Shown piece after piece: positions 59,640 to 64,000 of a stretch of 64,000 nucleotides of DNA. Source of the DNA: Nageia nagi (taxonomy: Eukaryota; Pinophyta); the NCBI GenBank assembly GCA_050084985.1, contig JBITNC010000001.1, positions 208,072,001 to 208,136,000 of the forward strand, written 5' to 3'. Numbering within the stretch: position 1 is the stretch's first letter; every line of letters starts with the position of its first letter. The position numbers and the translations under genes were made by a program. Below the pieces are notes generated by a model. That model was not told the DNA's origin. It saw only the letters and a list, made by a program, of their open reading frames with translations, and searched no databases.

Positions 59640-62600
59640 CTAGAGGTGGAGGAGGAGGAATATGATTTACCATATTAATATCCTCTCCCATCCCCTCATG
59701 AGTTTATCTTTTTCCTTTTCCCTTATCTTTATACTAGTTAGCCTTGGTGGCTACATTCACCATCCCTACAAAATGTGACTATATCAATGTCTATTATGCT
59801 TATTATACCTATTATTGTTGGGTTCCATAATCATAGGGTACATTTTAAGTGAGAAAATACTTATTATAATACCTATTGGTACCAACTTGATTTACATTTT
59901 TGTTGAAGTAATAGATTCTAATAGACTTGTAAGTTGGTGTTGGGATCCAAAGATGTATCATTAAGGACTAGTTTCCCTGAATCAATGAAACTCTAAATGA
60001 TCTTGCATAAAAAAGTGTAATGGTTGATGTTATAGCCTTGCACACTATAACAATAATAAACTTAACATCCTTATACCATGGTTTAGTGGCCCAACTAGGA
60101 TCCCACCAAACTTCCAATAACCTCAACAATTTTGCATCATTAAGTTTTATGAGAATATTAGACAAGGGTTCTCCCAATAGTTTATACTTCCTTTATGGCC
60201 TAGAATACTGCTCATGTACTTGATTCTAACCTTGATTATTTTTATGTGATTTATTCTAATCATAAGATTTATTAGGAATATTCTTTTAATTAGTTTATTG
60301 GATATTTTGCACTTGAGGTGGTGGTGGTAGTGCTTGGAATATTAATTGATTAACTTGGGATTTATATTTATTAATAGAGTCACTCTTGTTGGATCCATAA
60401 CCTTGGTTATTATTTTCTTTCTTAACCATCTTGATATCACCATTTTGAACCATCACTTCCTATATGATATTTTCATGAGAAATGGCATCCTCAAAGGTCC
60501 TATGTTGTTGTATTTGAAGATAAGTAGAGATTTATATAATCTAACTTATGTTACATAATCTTAGTAACTCATCTTGAGTAAAATATAAGTTCATATCCAT
60601 AATCAAATGCTACCACCTAGCAACATAATAAAAAATGAACTCTTGGTTAAACTGAGACAACTTCATAACATCATTAATGGAAGTCATCTTCTTGATATTG
60701 ATTAAGAAATTTTTAAGAAAAAGATTTTTTAGTTTCTCATATATGTACAAACTATGTTATGGTATTGTATTGTATCCATTCATAGCTTTCCCCCCAATCT
60801 TCATAGGAAAAGTTCTCAATAATAAATCATTATCATTTGCAATTAAGTAACACATATATGTAAAGTGTGTTTCAAATGCTCCATAGGATCTTCCTTACTT
60901 TTGAACTTGTCTTTATTTGGCATCTTAAATTTCTTGGGGTATGAGCTCATAGGAACCCAAGAGTTTATTAGCTCATTGCATATTTCTCCATAGATAACTT
61001 TAGATAGCTCTTGGTTATTAGTTCTTGCCTTTAATTCTTATAATCTACTCATAATTTGAATCTCATTATGCAAATTGGATCCTCCATAAGGTGAATTTTA
61101 TCCACCATGGGATGGATTTGATCCTCCATAAGATTGATTTAGTCCAACACTTTGCCCCTCATGAGGTGCAAATTGTTATATTGATTATGGGTTATTAAAC
61201 AAACTCAATTATATCTCAAAAGAATGAGAATTGGGGTTATAGTATGTGCCTTTCTATCCCAAATATGGTCCTTATGTATTGTTCCCAAGATTTTGATTAT
61301 ATCTTGTTATTGATCTTGAGACTAATATTGTGTATTAATACCATAACCATGTTGTATATTTTCCCCACTATTTTGTTACATATTGTGACCTTAACCTTTT
61401 TTTTCCCATTATAAAATATTTTTATTCTTATTTGTATTCCCATAAGTCATTTATTTTTTATTCATAAGTTGTTGCATTTGCTTAATCAATCGTTGCATCT
61501 CTTCCATGGATGGAGTTGAGGAAACTTGTTATGGATATTCTTGATTAGAATTTTAAAGTAGATTTTGAGCTAAGTTTTGAGCTCCATAAGAATTTTGCAT
61601 GTTGTTATATGAATAATTTTGGAATGGTAGGGTTTGGAAATAAGCCATACCTTGGTTTGGCCCACTTTAGGTGTTTTTTTGGTTATGCATAATAGTTTGG
61701 TCAAGTCTAGCAAAATAATCAATATTGGATTGGTTAGGTTGATCAATTTTATGATTTTGGCCTTGTGGATCTATACTCCAAGAAATTTTATTTGGTGTAT
61801 TTTATAAACTATTGGTAATATTGGTTAGGATGTTAGGCAAATTTTGGTAGGCAATATGTTGGGAAGTATTAGATTGATTAGAATTTATTTCCCTTTGGAA
61901 TGGTGGAGGTTTATTGTGTTGAATAACATTTTGAATGTTTGGAGTTGCATTTTGGAAATATTATTGTTCAACCTTGGGTGGAGGTTGAGGGATTTTTGTC
62001 TTGTTTTGAGATAATATCCTTTTCAACATTTCTTATGCTTTTTGTAAATTTCATTGAAAATTTTTCAAATCTATATCAAGTTGAAAATATTGTGCAATTG
62101 AAGATTCTTTGGATTTTTGAGGGGTTTTGAATGTGTTTTCTTGGTTGGTGGATAATCTACACTCTTGAGGTGGGAACCAACCTTGACTAACATTTTTTAC
62201 ATTTAGAGTTTGTAGTGTATTTGGAACATTTTATGAAATGATTGGTTGAGGAGTTTTATTTTGAATCTATTCCATCATCTCTTAGTACCAATTACATTCA
62301 TTTGGATCATGATTATTATTTTTATTTAGGGCTAGAGATGTAGCAACAATATTTTGAGGCTTATTCATATTCATCATAGCATAATTGTAATATTCCAACT
62401 AAATTAAAATATTTTTGGCATTACCAAACCTTGCATAGAAACTTATGTTATATAAATAATTTTATTGTGAAATTGCTCTATTACTATTTCCATTTCATTA
62501 GGTGTGAGGCATTGGAAAGTTTTGAGAGCCTTGTGAAATCCAATGAATTAAATGTCCACACTAGTAGTCAGATCCTCCTCTATCTCAATTGTATTATTAT

Positions 62601-62690
62601 TTTTCTTCGAATCTTTAATTTCCATCATTCCAACTATGGAATCATCATACCACACTAGATCCTTAGATGAATTGGGCTCCATTTTCATAA
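59640..62690 (-). pseudogene. D gag
   Basis: The likely start is near 62690 (MKMEPNSSKDLVWYDDSIVG), followed by an Asn/Gln-rich region with SSTPSMEEMQRLIKQMQQLM (61440-61530). The capsid domain is at about 60330-60960 (NKDKFKSKEDPMEHLKHTLHI, then NLFLKNFLINIKKMTSIND and LSQFNQE). The block GEPLSNILIKLNDAKLLRLL (59968-60177 region), then a degraded zinc knuckle in another frame near 60000-60040, parallels T's SEPLAKILKKLCDNG and CDYHRQKGHN. A proline-rich linker (HIPPPPPLV, 59640-59670) leads to the protease. Many TAA/TAG stops and shifts occur. Confidence 0.75.
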
Positions 62691-64000
62691 GACTATTATG
62701 AGGAACTTTTTAAACACTATGAGTACAACTAAAGTGAAACTTATAAAATAAGAATGAAAAAACACAAAACACTAAGATTATGATATTTTTAAATTTATTC
62801 TTATTTATTGTTTTTGAAAATTTAAATAAACACTTAATGTGAAGATGCAAGTCTATATGAATATTGTAATAATGATAGATAGCAATTTTTGATTACTTGT
62901 TCTATTTTTTCTTGGTTCAATTTGACTCTTTATCTTATTAATTTTGGTAGCTTTTAAATACACTTATTCTTTATGATATAACCTTTTTTATGTTTCCCTA
63001 TTGTTTAATAAGTTAAAGGATCAATCTTCTAGGGGTGTCAAACATTTTGCAAGGGTTCTCTGGTACCCTCTATAGGAAGCTATCTTGAAGGAAGGGGGAG
63101 CTCTCACTTTGATTTTAAACTCCAAGTAAGGGTAAGGTTATGGTAATTAAGTATATGTATCCTAGAAACTCCTCAAGCATGTGAAGGAATTTATTACAAG
63201 AAAGAAAATATGAAATGAAAATTAATATAAGATGCACACTACTCCCTCAAAGATGTTTTGTAATCCCTCCTAAGGTATGCTCTATTTTGATAATTTTTTG
63301 CTTTTCAAATGAAAATGAAATGAAAAATGATTTTGGGTTGCACATAATAAAGAAAATATAAGTTTCCAACAAATAAACAAAAATCCTAATTCAATATATA
63401 AGTTTTAAATCCAAAGTATCATTTTTTATTTATGCAATAATACTCACCAAAGATGAATGCAATTTCACTAGTACATAACACAAAATGAAGGCAAGCCTAG
63501 GATGCACCAAGTAATGAAATAGTATGAACTAGGTGCAACAAAAGATTCAAAGTCTTATTTAGACTTAAACATTCCCTCTTGATCTAGGTGTAGATCTTAA
63601 TATGTTGCAAGTCCCTCACAAAACAAGAGATCTTTCAACAAACCAAGATAATCACCAAGGTAAACTTGAAAAATAAAAAGTAAAAATAAATGCACACTTT
63701 AAAATAAGTTTAAACACACCCCCAAGCCTTTACAAAACTACTTTTGGCTATGAAAATCCAAAAAATTTAAACCTATTATAAATTTATTACTAAAAATTAA
63801 AACTTAGAACCCAATAGTCCTAGGGGTAGTCTAACTCACATCTCAATTGAGTTTTTTTCTAAGAAATAATGCTCTCTATTTGTAGGTGTGGTCTAATCCA
63901 CATTTATTCTATCTCTTTTTTTATCAACTAGCTCTCTAATTCAGGGCATGATATGCCTAGGAGGCAATTTGAAGGTCAAATTTCATATTTTTTGGGCATA
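62691..64000 (-). other. D 5' leader, possibly reaching the 5' LTR
   Basis: No gene seen. No TGTAGACACC edge or clear primer-binding site was found, so the 5' LTR boundary is probably right of the window or too decayed to see. Confidence 0.45.

Larger units (their letters stand above)
52156..64000 (-). mobile_element. Minus-strand Tat-type gypsy element D (internal part)
   Basis: Read on minus: leader, gag, protease and G-patch (62.7 to 58.1 kb), then no RT, RNase H or integrase. An antisense PMD ORF follows on plus (55.1-56.5 kb), then a repeat-rich 3' region, a PPT and the 3' LTR edge at 52155. It lacks the rest of pol, so it is non-autonomous or deleted. The 5' LTR is not recognised inside the window. 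Confidence 0.75.

Noticed and set aside
1-64000. tRNA, rRNA, CRISPR, organelle or bacterial features
   Set aside because: None seen; all recognised coding sequence belongs to plant LTR retrotransposons or their cargo.

Overview
The window is AT-rich plant nuclear DNA (roughly 28-30% GC by eye) made almost wholly of nested and decayed LTR retrotransposons. No host gene, tRNA, rRNA or CRISPR is visible. Coding remnants are cut by stops that mostly sit where CAG, CAA or CGA codons would be expected, and CpG is scarce, which fits long-term loss of methylated cytosine. The repeat content and base composition suggest a large-genome seed plant. A gymnosperm is plausible (Welwitschia is known to be unusually AT-rich), but this is a guess.

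Layout. 1-2144: 3' half of a Ty1/copia element (RT-RNase H plus 535-bp LTR), inserted into the reverse transcriptase of a minus-strand Ty3/gypsy element 'B' (2145 to about 5974: RT, protease, gag, PBS, 5' LTR). B itself interrupts a plus-strand Ty3/gypsy element 'A' (about 5975-8812: RNase H, integrase, possible chromodomain-like tail, 3' LTR). 8813-10920 holds an unidentified decayed ORF, a TA tract and a 26-bp minisatellite. 10921-31263 is a head-to-tail series of one non-autonomous LTR family, LTR1-gag(cut)-LTR2-gag-LTR3-gag-LTR4-gag. The units are gag-only on the plus strand, and two of them carry a minus-strand gene with a plant mobile domain (PMD) between gag and the next LTR. 31264-49106 is 'T', a complete 17.8-kb Ty3/gypsy Tat-type element with two 841-bp LTRs and a perfect 5-bp target duplication (ATACT). 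T carries gag, protease, G-patch, RT, two RNases H, integrase, a sense ORF after integrase with an internal duplication, and an antisense PMD gene with a spliceosomal-type intron. From about 49.1 kb to the window end is a minus-strand relative, 'D': 3' LTR edge at 52155, plus-strand (antisense to D) PMD ORF at 55.1-56.5 kb, G-patch, protease and gag at 58.0-62.7 kb, with the 5' LTR outside the window or unrecognised.

Main observation. Four elements of at least two families (T, units 2 and 3, and D) carry an antisense PMD gene between gag/pol and the 3' LTR. In T, and in units 2 and 3, it can be modelled with a GT-AG intron. An intron lying antisense to the genomic RNA is not removed during retrotransposition, so its survival suggests a separately transcribed, spliced gene carried as cargo. 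PMD-containing additional ORFs are known in plant Tat elements. The intron, the shared splice position, a 20-21-bp degenerate repeat around the antisense 5' end, and the duplicated sense ORF are the points most worth checking.
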